Numbered from the stretch's first letter, positions 31,718 to 41,113 are shown. The stretch is 64,000 nt of DNA from Oleiharenicola sp. (GCA_025363455.1 JANYDW010000031.1:1-64000); one strand, 5' to 3'. Notes: a model not told the origin generated them from the sequence alone. Program-made: numbers and translations.

Positions 31718-33532
31718 ATGCCGCTCATCACCCCCAGCCAGGTCAAACCCGATTACGATGTGATTGTCGTCGGCTCCGGCGCCGCCGGCGGCCAGACCGC
31801 CTACACGCTCACCATGGAGGGCGCGAAGGTCCTCATGCTTGAGGCCGGTCGCGACTACGACCCCGTGAAGGAGACGCCGATGTTCCAGACCAACGGCCAG
31901 GCTCCTCTGCGTGGGGCGGCGACGCCCGACAAACCCTTTGGTTTCCATGATGCCACGGTGGATGGTGGCTGGCAGGTACCGGATGAGCCTTATACTCAGG
32001 TGCACGAGGACCCGGCGCGGCAGTTTGAATGGTGGCGCTCCCGCATGCTGGGTGGCCGCACCAACCACTGGGCGCGCCATTCTTTGCGCAACGGCCCTTA
32101 TGATTTCAAACCGCGCACCCGCGACGGCCTCGGCTTTGACTGGCCCTTCACTTACGAGGAAATCGCGCCCTACTACGACAAGGTCGAGATGCTCGTCGGC
32201 GTTTATGGCGACAACGATGGGCTGGAAAACACGCCCGACTCCTCGCCTGGCGTGCTGCAGCCGCCGCCCGCCGCGCGCGCCAGCGAGCGCTACGCCAAGA
32301 AGCACATGGCCACCCTCGGGGTGCCCGTCGTTGCGATCCACCGGGCGGTGCTGACGAAGCGGCAGGATGCCGCTGTGCTCGCACCGAAACTCCATCCCGG
32401 CAACGCCAAGGCCCAACGAATCCTGGTGCAGGCCATGAGCGAGCGCGCCGCCTGTTTCTGGGCCACGCCCTGCGGCCGCGGTTGCTCCATCCGCGCCAAT
32501 TACCAGTCCACCACCGTCCACCTGCCGCCAGCCCTTGCCACCGGCAACCTGGATATTGTCGCCAACGCGATGGTGCGTGAAGTCACGCTGAACGCCCGGG
32601 GCCGCGCCGACGGTGTGGTCTACATTGACAAGACCACCGGCCAGGAATGTCGCGCCAAGGCCCGCGTCGTCGTGCTCGCCGCCAGCGGCATGGAAACGGT
32701 GCGGCTGCTCCTCAATTCCAGGTCGGCTCAATATCCTCAGGGCCTCGCCAATTCCAGTGGGCTCGTGGGCAAGAACATCATGGACACCGTCGGGGCCAGC
32801 CTCAACGCCCAGATCCCGGCGCTGGAGGGTCTGCCGCCGCACAACGAGGACGGGGCCGGCGGCGCGCACGTCTACACGCCGTGGTGGCTTTATAAGGAGC
32901 AGCTGGCGGGCAAGCTCGGCTTCGCCCGCGGCTACCACATCGAATTCGGCGGCGGCCGGGGCATGCCGGGGATGGGCGCGGGCGCGGGTCTCGAGAAATT
33001 TACGCGCGGCAGCTACGGATTGAAACTCAAGGAGGACGCCCGCCGTTACTACGGATCGTTTATGAATTTTTCCGGCCGGGGCGAAATGATTCCCAACGAG
33101 GGCTCCTACTGCGAACTCGACCCCGTGGTGAAGGACAAGTGGGGCATCCCGGTGCTGCGTTTCTCCTGGCAGTGGTCGGAGCACGAACTCCGGCAGGCCG
33201 AGCACATGGAACAGACCTTCACGGCCATCGTGACTGCGATGGGCGGCAAGGTCCTCGGCCGCAATGCCAGCCGCAAGCGCGTTAGCGATCGGTCTGCGAT
33301 TGAGAAGGGCGGCCGCATCATCCACGAGGTCGGCGGCGCCATTATGGGGGCCGACGCGAAAAAATCCGTCACCAACCAGTGGTGCCAGACCTGGGACGTG
33401 CCCAACCTCTACCTGACGGACGGCGCGCCTTTTGCGGGTAACGCCGACAAGAACCCGACGCTAACCATCATGGCGCTCGCCTGGCGCGCGGGGGACCACA
33501 TGCTGGCCGAACTCAAAAAGGGGAGTTTGTAA
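31718..33532 (+). CDS. GMC-family FAD dehydrogenase, catalytic subunit
   Basis: The 604-residue protein has the FAD-binding DYDVIVVGSGAAGGQTAYTL and a C-terminal GMC substrate domain with the catalytic His/Asn region: IIHEVGGAIMG and DKNPTLTIMALAWRAGDHML. It resembles the large subunit of gluconate 2-dehydrogenase, fructose dehydrogenase and glucoside 3-dehydrogenase. It has no signal peptide, while the small subunit encoded at 33645 has a Tat signal, so the pair is probably exported together. A cytochrome c subunit is not seen nearby. The GGRTNHWARHS segment is typical of sugar-oxidising members. Substrate is unknown; oxidation of a sugar ring is inferred from context. Confidence 0.92.
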   Translation: MPLITPSQVKPDYDVIVVGSGAAGGQTAYTLTMEGAKVLMLEAGRDYDPVKETPMFQTNGQAPLRGAATPDKPFGFHDATVDGGWQVPDEPYTQVHEDPARQFEWWRSRMLGGRTNHWARHSLRNGPYDFKPRTRDGLGFDWPFTYEEIAPYYDKVEMLVGVYGDNDGLENTPDSSPGVLQPPPAARASERYAKKHMATLGVPVVAIHRAVLTKRQDAAVLAPKLHPGNAKAQRILVQAMSERAACFWATPCGRGCSIRANYQSTTVHLPPALATGNLDIVANAMVREVTLNARGRADGVVYIDKTTGQECRAKARVVVLAASGMETVRLLLNSRSAQYPQGLANSSGLVGKNIMDTVGASLNAQIPALEGLPPHNEDGAGGAHVYTPWWLYKEQLAGKLGFARGYHIEFGGGRGMPGMGAGAGLEKFTRGSYGLKLKEDARRYYGSFMNFSGRGEMIPNEGSYCELDPVVKDKWGIPVLRFSWQWSEHELRQAEHMEQTFTAIVTAMGGKVLGRNASRKRVSDRSAIEKGGRIIHEVGGAIMGADAKKSVTNQWCQTWDVPNLYLTDGAPFAGNADKNPTLTIMALAWRAGDHMLAELKKGSL

Positions 33533-33558
33533 TGAAAGCGGATTTCAACGGATTGGGG

Positions 33559-33624
33559 GTAGGGCGGGACCGCTGGGCCCGCCGCGACTTTTCCGAACGG
33601 CGCGCCCAGCGGTCACGCCCTACC
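33559..33624. repeat. GTAGGGCGGGACC-type palindromic repeat
   Basis: Starts GTAGGGCGGGACCGCTGGGC and ends CCAGCGGTCACGCCCTACC, between the two dehydrogenase subunit genes. It is a sister of the copy at 61472-61536. Confidence 0.8.
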
Positions 33625-33644
33625 TTGGGTCACCTTTTCAAGTC

Positions 33645-34295
33645 ATGAGCACACCCGACCTTCCCCGTCTCGACCGCCGCACGGCCATCAAGTGGTTGCT
33701 CACCGCCAGTGCGGCGATGGCCGTGGCCGACCGGCAGGCCTTCGCCGGGCCGGCGCAAGCTGCCACTCCCGCGGGCAAGGGCTACGGCACCGACGCGTTG
33801 CTCAACAAGGAATACGCGCCGGGAGCGTTCTGGCCGCTGACGATGACCGACGCCCAGCGCCACACCGCCGCCGCTCTCTGCGCCGCCATCATCCCGGCGG
33901 AGAACGGTGTGCCCAGCGCCGCCGACCTCCACGTGCACGACTTCATCGACGAGTGGATCAGTTCGCCCTATTCCGACCAGAAGGGCGACCGGGCGACCGT
34001 CCTCACCGGCCTGGGCTGGCTTAATGCCGAGACCCAGCGGCGCTTCGGGAAGGATTTCGCCGATCTCGACCACGCCCAGACCACCGCGATCTGCGACGAT
34101 CTCTGCCACGCGCCTGACGCCAAGCCGGAGCACAAAGAGGGGGCGAAGTTCTTTGCGAAGTTCCGCGACCTCACGGCCAGCGGTTTCTTCACGACGCCCG
34201 AGGGCATGAAGGACCTCGGCTACGTCGGCAACATCCCGCTCCCCGAGTTCAAGGGCCCGCCGCCTGAGGTCTTGAAGAAACTGGGACTGGCATGA
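33645..34295 (+). CDS. Gluconate 2-dehydrogenase subunit 3-like small subunit (Tat signal)
   Basis: The 216-residue protein starts with a twin-arginine signal (LDRRTAIKWLLTASAAMAVA) and has the subunit-3 fold marked by MTDAQRHTAAALCAAIIPAE and ADLHVHDFIDEWIS. In this family the small subunit carries the Tat signal and exports the folded GMC subunit with it. It begins about 110 nt after the GMC gene with only a palindromic repeat between, so they form one unit. The pair is a likely periplasmic sugar dehydrogenase. Confidence 0.9.
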   Translation: MSTPDLPRLDRRTAIKWLLTASAAMAVADRQAFAGPAQAATPAGKGYGTDALLNKEYAPGAFWPLTMTDAQRHTAAALCAAIIPAENGVPSAADLHVHDFIDEWISSPYSDQKGDRATVLTGLGWLNAETQRRFGKDFADLDHAQTTAICDDLCHAPDAKPEHKEGAKFFAKFRDLTASGFFTTPEGMKDLGYVGNIPLPEFKGPPPEVLKKLGLA

Positions 34296-34403
34296 ATCTA
34301 GCCACCGAATCATCTCCGCGGATAGCGCTGAGGATCGCGGATTGGACGCACTTATATCCGCGTCAATTCGCGTAATTCGCGGGAAAATCCGTTTTAATAT
34401 CCC

Positions 34404-35252
34404 ATGAACCGCCGCACCGCCCTCAAAACCCTCGCCGCCGGCGCCACGCTTCCGCTCCTCGGCCCCGCTCGGGCCGCTTCCGGCTCTCAACCCTCAGCTC
34501 TCAACTCTCAACCTCGGTTCACCCTCGGCGTCGCCTCTTACACCCTGCGGGGCATGCCGCTGGAAAACGCGCTGCAGGCGGTGAAGCGCGTGGGGCTGGA
34601 TCGGATTTCCGTCAACCGTCTGCACCTGCCGTGGGAGAATTCGCCGCCGGGATGGGCCGCCCAGTTGGTCAAGTTCAAGGAATCCGGGGTCGCGGCGACC
34701 TGTGTCGGCGTCCTGACCCTGAAGGACGACGAGGCGCAGATGCGCACGGCCTTTGAGTATGTGAAGACGATGGGGGTGTCGCTCTTCAGCTGCAGCCCGG
34801 CCCGCGCCGCGCTGCCCCGGCTGGAGCGATTCGTGAAGGAATACGATGTTCGCGCCGCCATCCACAACCATGGACCCGAAAACGAGGACTGGCCCTCGCC
34901 GCATGAGCCATGGAAGGCCATCCAGTCGCTCGACTCGCGCATCGGCCTCTGCATCGATGTGGGCCACACCTACCGGGCCGGGGCGGATCCGGCTCAATGC
35001 ATCCGTGACTACCGGGCCCGGCTTTACGATGTTCACCTGAAGGACACGGCCGTGCCCGTCGGCACGAAGAAGGACGAACCGATCCCGGTGGGGCGGGGGG
35101 TGCTGGACGAGCGGGGCATCCTGCGGGCCCTGATCGACACCGGCTACAGCCACACGATCTGGTGTGAGTATGAGCAGAGCCCCGAGGACCCCATGCCGGG
35201 CTTGGCGGAGTCTGTGGGCTATGTCCGCGGTCTGCTGCGAGGCATGGCGTAG
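34404..35252 (+). CDS. Exported TIM-barrel sugar isomerase/epimerase-like protein
   Basis: The 282-residue protein has a Tat-like signal (NRRTALKTLAAGATLPLLGP) and an AP-endonuclease-2/xylose-isomerase TIM barrel. Likely metal residues are in AIHNHGPE, LCIDVGHT, YDVHLKD and WCEYEQ. Related enzymes act on sugars and 3-keto-sugars. Residues of about 28-36 (SQPSALNSQ) between signal and barrel come from an oligopyrimidine array in the DNA (34484-34512), which resembles intergenic arrays in this region. It follows the dehydrogenase genes, and its product would meet theirs in the periplasm. Confidence 0.85.
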   Translation: MNRRTALKTLAAGATLPLLGPARAASGSQPSALNSQPRFTLGVASYTLRGMPLENALQAVKRVGLDRISVNRLHLPWENSPPGWAAQLVKFKESGVAATCVGVLTLKDDEAQMRTAFEYVKTMGVSLFSCSPARAALPRLERFVKEYDVRAAIHNHGPENEDWPSPHEPWKAIQSLDSRIGLCIDVGHTYRAGADPAQCIRDYRARLYDVHLKDTAVPVGTKKDEPIPVGRGVLDERGILRALIDTGYSHTIWCEYEQSPEDPMPGLAESVGYVRGLLRGMA

Positions 35253-35384
35253 GTCGAGGGTTGATCTCTCCGTTCGACAAGCTCAGGACCCCGAGCCCGT
35301 CGAGGGGCTGATCGACCGCGGCTCGGCGGGAGCCGGGCCCCCCAAAAAATCACAACATTCCGGTCACATTTCTTAAAAAATGAG

Positions 35385-35400
35385 TGTTCATTAATGAACA
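35385..35400. promoter_or_regulatory. 16-bp perfect palindrome upstream of the MFS transporter gene
   Basis: TGTTCATTAATGAACA is a perfect dyad 52 nt before the MFS start. It lies in an AT-rich stretch, the most AT-rich of this region, and resembles operators of one-component regulators. The regulator is not encoded nearby. Confidence 0.65.
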
Positions 35401-35452
35401 TAAATGTTTTCACTCTTCCTTGGTTTCGTATCCCAACCCCCATCGTCACCCC

Positions 35453-36676
35453 ATGAATCCCTCCCGTCTGTTCAAGGCCAGTTGCGCCGCCCTCATTACC
35501 ACAGCCATGAGTTTCGCCATCCGTGGCGGGGCGACGGGCGACTGGATTACCCAGTTTAACCTGACCAACGAGCAGGCCGGCTGGGTCAACGGCACCGCGT
35601 TCTGGGGCTTCACCCTTGCCATGATGTTCGGCGGCCCGCTCGTCGATAGCCTGGGTTTCAAGCGCATCCTCGGCATTGCGTTCTTCGGCCACCTCGCGGG
35701 CATTTTGCTGACCATCTTCGCCTGGGACTTCAAGAGCCTGTTCTGCGGCACGCTCCTCTTCGGCATCGCTAATGGTTCCGTCGAGGCGGCCTGCAATCCA
35801 CTCGTTGCGACCCTCTATCCGAAGGACCAGACGACCAAGCTGAACCATTTCCACGTCTGGTTCCCCGGCGGCATCGTGATCGGCGGCCTGCTGGCGTTCG
35901 TCTTTACGGAATACTTGCACCTCGGTTGGAAGGCGCAGTTCGCTTCCATGCTCGTCCCGCTCGCCGCCTATGGTTCGATGTTCTTCAGTGGCAACCAGCA
36001 GATGCCCCAGACCGAGCGCGTCCAGCGCGGCGAGTCCACCGGCTCGATGTTCAAGGCCTGTCTCGCCCCGGCCTTCATTCTCATGGTGGGTTGCATGCTG
36101 CTCACCGCCGCGACTGAGCTCGGGTCCGGCCAATGGATCCCCAACATTCTCGGCCACGCCGGCGTCTCCGGCATCCTCGTCCTCGTCATGATCAACGGCA
36201 TCATGGCCGTTGGCCGCATGTTCGCCGGTCCCTTCGTGCACAAGCTGTCGCCCATCGGCATGTTGGTGCTCAGCGCCATCCTCAGCACGCTCGGCCTCTA
36301 CGCCATGAGCCATGCCACCGGTTCGATGCTCTTCGCCGCCGCCGCGGTCTTCGCCTTCGGTGTGTGCTTCTTCTGGCCCACGATGGTCGGCTTTGTCGCG
36401 GAAAACTTTCCCAAGACCGGCGCGCTCGGCATGGCCATCATCGGCGGTGCCGGCATGCTGAGCGTCAGCTTTGTCCTGCCGGTCATCGGGCGCTGGTATG
36501 ACAAGGGCATCGCCCTTCGCACCCCCGCCGGGACCACGCCCACGGGCAGTCAGCTGGCCGATATCCAGGCCGCCGCCGGCCTGCATGCGCTCGGCAACGT
36601 CGCCGTCCTGCCCGCCGCCCTCACTATTGTCTTCATTCTCATTGCTGTGATGCGGAAGAAGCCCGCGGCGGCCTGA
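35453..36676 (+). CDS. MFS transporter, probably for a sugar or sugar derivative
   Basis: The 407-residue protein has about twelve hydrophobic segments, including [55 protein letters not shown] and a C-terminal [16 protein letters not shown]. The loop after helix 2 has [14 protein letters not shown], the MFS motif A variant. [17 protein letters not shown] and [17 protein letters not shown] resemble FHS/fucose-permease-like sugar transporters. The start at 35453 avoids a 23-codon extension through the palindrome. It opens a plus-strand series with isomerase and oxidoreductase genes, so a sugar substrate is likely. Confidence 0.88.
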   Translation: MNPSRLFKASCAALITTAMSFAIRGGATGDWITQFNLTNEQAGWVNGTAFWGFTLAMMFGGPLVDSLGFKRILGIAFFGHLAGILLTIFAWDFKSLFCGTLLFGIANGSVEAACNPLVATLYPKDQTTKLNHFHVWFPGGIVIGGLLAFVFTEYLHLGWKAQFASMLVPLAAYGSMFFSGNQQMPQTERVQRGESTGSMFKACLAPAFILMVGCMLLTAATELGSGQWIPNILGHAGVSGILVLVMINGIMAVGRMFAGPFVHKLSPIGMLVLSAILSTLGLYAMSHATGSMLFAAAAVFAFGVCFFWPTMVGFVAENFPKTGALGMAIIGGAGMLSVSFVLPVIGRWYDKGIALRTPAGTTPTGSQLADIQAAAGLHALGNVAVLPAALTIVFILIAVMRKKPAAA

Positions 36677-36779
36677 CGGCCAGGTAAGAATTAAGAAGGC
36701 AGAAGGAAGAAATTATCCAACGTTTCCGGCCTTCATTGTATTCTGCTCCATCATCCTTCCTCCTTCTTCCCTCATCCTT

Positions 36780-37820
36780 ATGCCTAGAACCATCACCCTC
36801 TTCACCGGCCAATGGGCCGACCTGCCCCTCACCACGCTCGCCCCGCTGGCCAAGAAGCTGGGTTATGACGGCGTCGAGCTCGCCTGCTGGGGCGACCACT
36901 TCGACACCGACGCGGCCGCCTCGTCGGACAAGTACATCAAGGAGAAGTGGGAGGTCCTCGCGGACAACGGCCTCACTTGCTTCGCCGTCTCCAGCCATCT
37001 CGTCGGCCAGGCCATCTGCGACCTGATTGACGAGCGGCACAAGTCCATCCTCCCGCCCGATGTGTGGGGCAATGGCGAACCCGAGGGCGTGCGCAAGCGC
37101 GCCGCCAAGAAGATGGCGCTCACGGCCAAGGCCGCCCGCCGCTTCTTCAATGCCAAGCCCGGCACCAAAGAGGCCAAGGCCCCGGCCATCGTCAATGGTT
37201 TCACCGGCTCGTCCATCTGGCACTCGATCTACGCCTTTCCGCCGACCTCGCAGGCCTATTGGGACAAGGGCTTCGCCGATTTCGGCAAGCGCTTCGGCCC
37301 GATCCTCGAGGAGTTCGAGAAGCAGAACGCCAATTTCGCCCTCGAGGTCCATCCGACCGAGATCGCGTTCGACATCGCCAGCGCCCAGCGCGCCGTCGCG
37401 GCGGTGAAGGGCCACAAGCGTTTCGGCTTCAACTACGACCCCTCGCACCTCGGCTACCAGGGAGTGGATTACGTGAAGTTTATCCGCACCTTCGGCCCGC
37501 GCATCTTCCACGCCCACATGAAGGACGTCTGGTGGGGCCACGGCGACGGCTCGGTCGGCACCTTCGGCGGTCACACCAGCTTTGGTGACGCCCGCCGCGC
37601 CTGGGATTTCCGCTCGGTCGGTCGTGGTGATATCAACTTCGAGGAGATCATCGTGGCGTTGAACGACGTCGGTTACACTGGCCCGCTTTCCGTCGAATGG
37701 GAGGACATCCGCATGGACCGCGAACACGGTGCGGCCGAGTCCTGCGCCTTCCTGCGCAAGCTCGACTTTGCCCGCAGCCAGATCGCCTTCGACGCCGCGT
37801 TTGACAAGGAAAACCAGTAA
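36780..37820 (+). CDS. Cytoplasmic TIM-barrel sugar isomerase/epimerase-like protein
   Basis: The 346-residue protein belongs to the xylose-isomerase-like TIM-barrel group. Candidate metal ligands are Glu in [11 protein letters not shown], Asp and His in [11 protein letters not shown], His in [10 protein letters not shown] and Glu in [12 protein letters not shown]. It has no signal peptide. Relatives include sugar epimerases and 3-keto-glycoside lyases. It sits between the MFS transporter and a Gfo/Idh oxidoreductase on the same strand, as expected for uptake followed by isomerisation or cleavage and redox steps. The leader before its ATG is pyrimidine-rich with no Shine-Dalgarno sequence. 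Confidence 0.88.
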   Translation: MPRTITLFTGQWADLPLTTLAPLAKKLGYDGVELACWGDHFDTDAAASSDKYIKEKWEVLADNGLTCFAVSSHLVGQAICDLIDERHKSILPPDVWGNGEPEGVRKRAAKKMALTAKAARRFFNAKPGTKEAKAPAIVNGFTGSSIWHSIYAFPPTSQAYWDKGFADFGKRFGPILEEFEKQNANFALEVHPTEIAFDIASAQRAVAAVKGHKRFGFNYDPSHLGYQGVDYVKFIRTFGPRIFHAHMKDVWWGHGDGSVGTFGGHTSFGDARRAWDFRSVGRGDINFEEIIVALNDVGYTGPLSVEWEDIRMDREHGAAESCAFLRKLDFARSQIAFDAAFDKENQ

Positions 37821-37920
37821 GGAAGTAGCGAGTAGTGGGTAGCGAGTATCAGGATCCTCGTCCGTCACCCAGATTCGCTGCTTTCTACTCACTACCCACT
37901 ACTCGCTACTCACTACTTCC
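37821..37920. repeat. Inverted low-complexity array between sugar genes
   Basis: Left arm 37821-37848 is made of GTAGCGAGTAGTGGGTAGCG-like words. Right arm 37886-37920 is its reverse complement with one extra 7-nt unit (TCACTAC). It starts right after the isomerase stop and ends 8 nt before the next ATG. Confidence 0.8.
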
Positions 37921-37928
37921 CACCTCCC

Positions 37929-39011
37929 ATGACGATCAAAATTGGCATCATCGGCGCCGGCGGAATGCTGCGCTATCACGCCGCAGGCTTCCGGTCGGCC
38001 GGGGCAGAAATTGTCGCGGTCGCCGACGTCAATGAGGCTGCCGCCAAGAGCGTGGCCGTCCGCGAGGGTATCGCCAAATCCTTTGGCGATGTGGCGGTGA
38101 TGTTGCGCGAGTGCCCCGAGATCAGCGCTGTGTCCGTGATCGTGCCCAACAAGTTTCACGCGCCTGTCTCGATGCAGGCCCTGACCGCCGGCAAACATGT
38201 GTTTTGCGAGAAGCCACCCGCGATGAACGTCAGGGAAGCCGCCGAAATGGCCGCCCTCGCAAAGGCGAAGAACCTGACCCTGATGTTCAACTTCAACAAC
38301 CGCGCCCGGCCCGAGTCGTTCGCGATGATGGAGTACGTCAAGCAAGGCGCGGTGGGCCGCATCAATTCTGCCCAAGCGAAATGGATCCGCCGCACGGGCA
38401 TTCCGGGGCTGGGTGGCTGGTTCACCAACAAACAGCTTTCGGGCGGCGGCCCGCTCATCGATCTCGTCCACATGCTCGACCTCGCCCTCTACTTCATGGG
38501 CTGCCCCGAACCGGAGTGGGTGATGGCGCAGACGTTTACCGACTTCATCACCGACAAGAACCACAAGGGTCCCTGGGGCATCGCCGACGTGGCCAACGGC
38601 ATCACGGACGTCGAGAGCGCCTGTCACGGCATGGTGAAGTGCAAGACCGGTCAGGTCATCTCGCTCCAGATTTCCTGGGCCGAGATGGTCAAGCGCGAGG
38701 AAGTGTCTGTTGTCTTTCAGGGCACCAAGGCGGGCGGCCTCGTCCAGCGGCTTTTTGGCGTCGATGGCATCGACAGCACCGCGACCGACACTTGTGAACT
38801 CTATGTGCAGGAAAACGGCCGTTCCGTTAACCGGTCCATCTTGGTTTCGCCTGACGAGACCATGGGTCGCATTCGCTCGGCGGCCAACTTCATCAAGACG
38901 CTCGAGGGCACCGAGGCTCCGCTCAACACGCCCGACCAGGCCGTCGCCCTCATGCGGATCATCGACGCCGCCTACCAGTCAGCCACCACCGGCCAACCGG
39001 TGAAGTGCTGA
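37929..39011 (+). CDS. Gfo/Idh/MocA-family oxidoreductase (cytoplasmic)
   Basis: The 360-residue protein has an N-terminal NAD(P)-binding Rossmann fold (KIGIIGAGGMLRYHAAGF), the family motif in HVFCEKPPAMN (Glu-Lys-Pro), and the C-terminal alpha/beta substrate domain with SGGGPLIDLVHMLDLALYFM, where Asp and His are the usual catalytic residues. It has no signal peptide. The likely reaction is NAD(P)-linked oxidation or reduction of a sugar or cyclitol hydroxyl. It follows the TIM-barrel gene at 36780 and precedes another family member. Confidence 0.92.
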   Translation: MTIKIGIIGAGGMLRYHAAGFRSAGAEIVAVADVNEAAAKSVAVREGIAKSFGDVAVMLRECPEISAVSVIVPNKFHAPVSMQALTAGKHVFCEKPPAMNVREAAEMAALAKAKNLTLMFNFNNRARPESFAMMEYVKQGAVGRINSAQAKWIRRTGIPGLGGWFTNKQLSGGGPLIDLVHMLDLALYFMGCPEPEWVMAQTFTDFITDKNHKGPWGIADVANGITDVESACHGMVKCKTGQVISLQISWAEMVKREEVSVVFQGTKAGGLVQRLFGVDGIDSTATDTCELYVQENGRSVNRSILVSPDETMGRIRSAANFIKTLEGTEAPLNTPDQAVALMRIIDAAYQSATTGQPVKC

Positions 39012-39040
39012 GCGGTCGAGGCGACCGCGGACCATTGGCT

Positions 39041-39070
39041 ACTCTCAGCCCTCAACTCTCAGCTCTCAAC
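39041..39070. repeat. Oligopyrimidine array CTCTCAAC/CTCTCAGC
   Basis: Near-tandem units ACTCTCAGCCCTCAAC and TCTCAGCTCTCAAC lie between two Gfo/Idh genes. The same words occur inside the TIM-barrel gene at 34484-34512. Confidence 0.75.
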
Positions 39071-39081
39071 TAGCTTCAAAC

Positions 39082-40251
39082 ATGAACCTCAATCGCAAGC
39101 TTCGCATGGGCATGGTCGGCGGTGGTCGCGGTGCTTTTATCGGCGGCGTGCACCGCATGGCCGCCCGTCTCGACGGTGAAATCGATCTCGTCGCCGGGTG
39201 TTTTTCATCCGATTCCGCCAAATCCAAGGTCTCCGGCGCGGATTTGCATCTCGATCCCGCTCGCGTCTATTCCAGCTTCGCCGAGATGGCGCGGGCCGAG
39301 GCCGCCCTGCCCGCTGACCGGCGCATCGACTTCGTCTCGATCGTCACGCGCAACAACACGCACTTCGCCGTCGCCAAGGCTTTCCTCGAGGCCGGCATCC
39401 ACGTTGTATGCGACAAGCCCCTCTGCTTCACGGTCAAGGAGGGCCGCCAGCTCCGCGAAATCGTTCGGAAATCGGGCCTGGTTTTCGCGCTCACCCACAA
39501 TTACACCGGCTACCCGATGGTGAAGGAAGCCCGCGAATGGGTGCGGGGCGACAAGCTCGGCCGGATCCTGAAGGTCGTGGTGGAGTACCCGCAGGGTTAC
39601 GCCATCACCGCCCTCGAACAAAAGGGCGATGGCGCCATCTCAAACTGGCGCATGGACCCCGCAGTTTCCGGCGCGTCCAATTGCATGGGTGATATTGGCA
39701 CCCACGCGCACAACCTCGCCCGTTACATCACGGGCCTGGAGATTGAGGAAATTTGCGCCGAGCTCTCGACTTTCATCCCCGGTCGCCCGCTGGATGACGA
39801 CGGCAACTGTCTGATCCGTTTCGCCGGCGGCGCCCGGGGCATCCTCTACGCTTCGCAGGTTTCCAGCGGCGAGGAAAACAATCTTAACATCCGTGTGTTT
39901 GGCACCAAGGGGTCGCTCCAGTGGTTCCAGGAGAACCCCAATGAGCTGATCTGGAAGAAAGCCGACGCCCCGCAGCAAGTCCACCGCCGCGGCAACAACT
40001 ACCTGTCTGCGGCGGCCCAAGGCGCCACCCGCACGCCCTTCGCGCATCCCGAAGGCTTCATCGAGGCCTTTGCCAACGTGTATCGCGGTGCCGCCACGGC
40101 CATCGCCGATGCAGTGGCCGGACGCAAGGCGCCAAAGGCCGGTTATGATTTCCCCACGGTCGATGACGGCATCGCCGGTCTGGCCTTCATCGAGACCGTC
40201 GTTAAGTCCTCCAAAGCCGGTGCCAAATGGGTGAAGTTTCCTAAGATCTAG
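39082..40251 (+). CDS. Gfo/Idh/MocA-family oxidoreductase (cytoplasmic)
   Basis: The 389-residue protein opens with RMGMVGGGRGAFIGGVHRMA, the dinucleotide-binding loop, and carries the family lysine in HVVCDKPLCFTV. The C-terminal half has CMGDIGTHAHNLARYITGLE, with Asp and His in the expected catalytic places, and ends KWVKFPKI. No signal peptide is seen. It is 70 nt after another family member, with an oligopyrimidine array between, and probably shares its transcript and pathway. Substrate is unknown. Confidence 0.92.
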   Translation: MNLNRKLRMGMVGGGRGAFIGGVHRMAARLDGEIDLVAGCFSSDSAKSKVSGADLHLDPARVYSSFAEMARAEAALPADRRIDFVSIVTRNNTHFAVAKAFLEAGIHVVCDKPLCFTVKEGRQLREIVRKSGLVFALTHNYTGYPMVKEAREWVRGDKLGRILKVVVEYPQGYAITALEQKGDGAISNWRMDPAVSGASNCMGDIGTHAHNLARYITGLEIEEICAELSTFIPGRPLDDDGNCLIRFAGGARGILYASQVSSGEENNLNIRVFGTKGSLQWFQENPNELIWKKADAPQQVHRRGNNYLSAAAQGATRTPFAHPEGFIEAFANVYRGAATAIADAVAGRKAPKAGYDFPTVDDGIAGLAFIETVVKSSKAGAKWVKFPKI

Positions 40252-40496
40252 GAGATTGGCCAGATAAGGTACAAAAACTCAAAATGCAGGGCGGAGTATC
40301 CGCAGCCGCCCACCGTAATTCGAGGAAGGGCCTGCGGACGCGTTCTGAGCGAACTCGTTCCCGCACAGCCCTGCTTGCAATTGGGCGGTATTCTAATCCG
40401 TTGTCTGTGCTAATATTGTCTTGGCCCCGCTCCACGCCGCCGATGGCACAAACGGTGCAATCATCTGTCCCACCTTCCATCCAACCAACGACCTCT

Positions 40497-41048
40497 ATGA
40501 GAAAACTGTCTCTCCTCACCCTTTGTTTTGCCGTCGGGTGCGCCTTGTGCGCCCTCTCACTGCGGGCTGAAGACACGCCCGCCGCGTCCGCCGTTCCAGC
40601 GACCGCGTTGCCCGAGATCGATCACATGGTCTACCTTAGCTTCTTGCCCGAGCCGGCCGAGCTAATGAAGGACGCCGAGCACAACGGACTGACGGTTCTC
40701 CGTCTCGACCGCATGGCCGATAGGATCGTCGTGAGCTACAAGTATCCGGACGGCCATACCGCCACGCTCGGCTATGCCCTGTTGAGCTCAATGCGCAGCG
40801 GCGATCGCGTCAATTCCCGCAGGGAAGTTGCGGAGCGCACGGTCGTCTCAACCGAGCGCGATCCCGAGATCGTCTATGTGGATCGTGGGTACCGGACACG
40901 CGTTGTATATCGCGATTCCTATGATGACTTCTGGCCCCCGCTGATTCTCGGTCTCGGCCTTGGCTGGGCGACAGGCTGGCATGGCGGCGGTCACTATTAT
41001 GGTGGTTACCACGGTGGCGGCTATCACGGTGGCGGCCATCGCCACTAA
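40497..41048 (+). CDS. Exported protein with a glycine/histidine-rich tail
   Basis: The 183-residue product starts with a signal peptide (LSLLTLCFAVGCALCALSLR). The middle is an alpha/beta stretch of unknown family (EIDHMVYLSFLPEPAELMKD; YKYPDGHTATLGYALL), followed by an Arg/Asp/Tyr-rich part and a short hydrophobic stretch, PPLILGLGLGWATGW. The last 24 residues are almost only Gly, His and Tyr (GGYHGGGYHGGGHRH), which could bind metal or span a surface layer. The start at 40497 gives the signal peptide. A terminator follows at 41081. Confidence 0.72.
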   Translation: MRKLSLLTLCFAVGCALCALSLRAEDTPAASAVPATALPEIDHMVYLSFLPEPAELMKDAEHNGLTVLRLDRMADRIVVSYKYPDGHTATLGYALLSSMRSGDRVNSRREVAERTVVSTERDPEIVYVDRGYRTRVVYRDSYDDFWPPLILGLGLGWATGWHGGGHYYGGYHGGGYHGGGHRH

Positions 41049-41080
41049 GCGAAAAGCGGAAAACTTTATCCCTCAACCTT

Positions 41081-41113
41081 GGGCGCCCTCAGCGGCGCCC
41101 TTTGTTTTATTTC
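41081..41113 (+). terminator. Rho-independent terminator
   Basis: GGGCGCC and GGCGCCC pair around a 6-nt loop (CTCAGC), followed by TTTGTTTTATTT. It closes the gene for the Gly/His-rich protein. Confidence 0.88.

Noticed and set aside
31430-33325. 631-codon minus-strand frame opposite the GMC dehydrogenase
   Set aside because: It is a GC-rich shadow of a strongly supported gene, with low-complexity His/Gly/Val-rich translation and no family.
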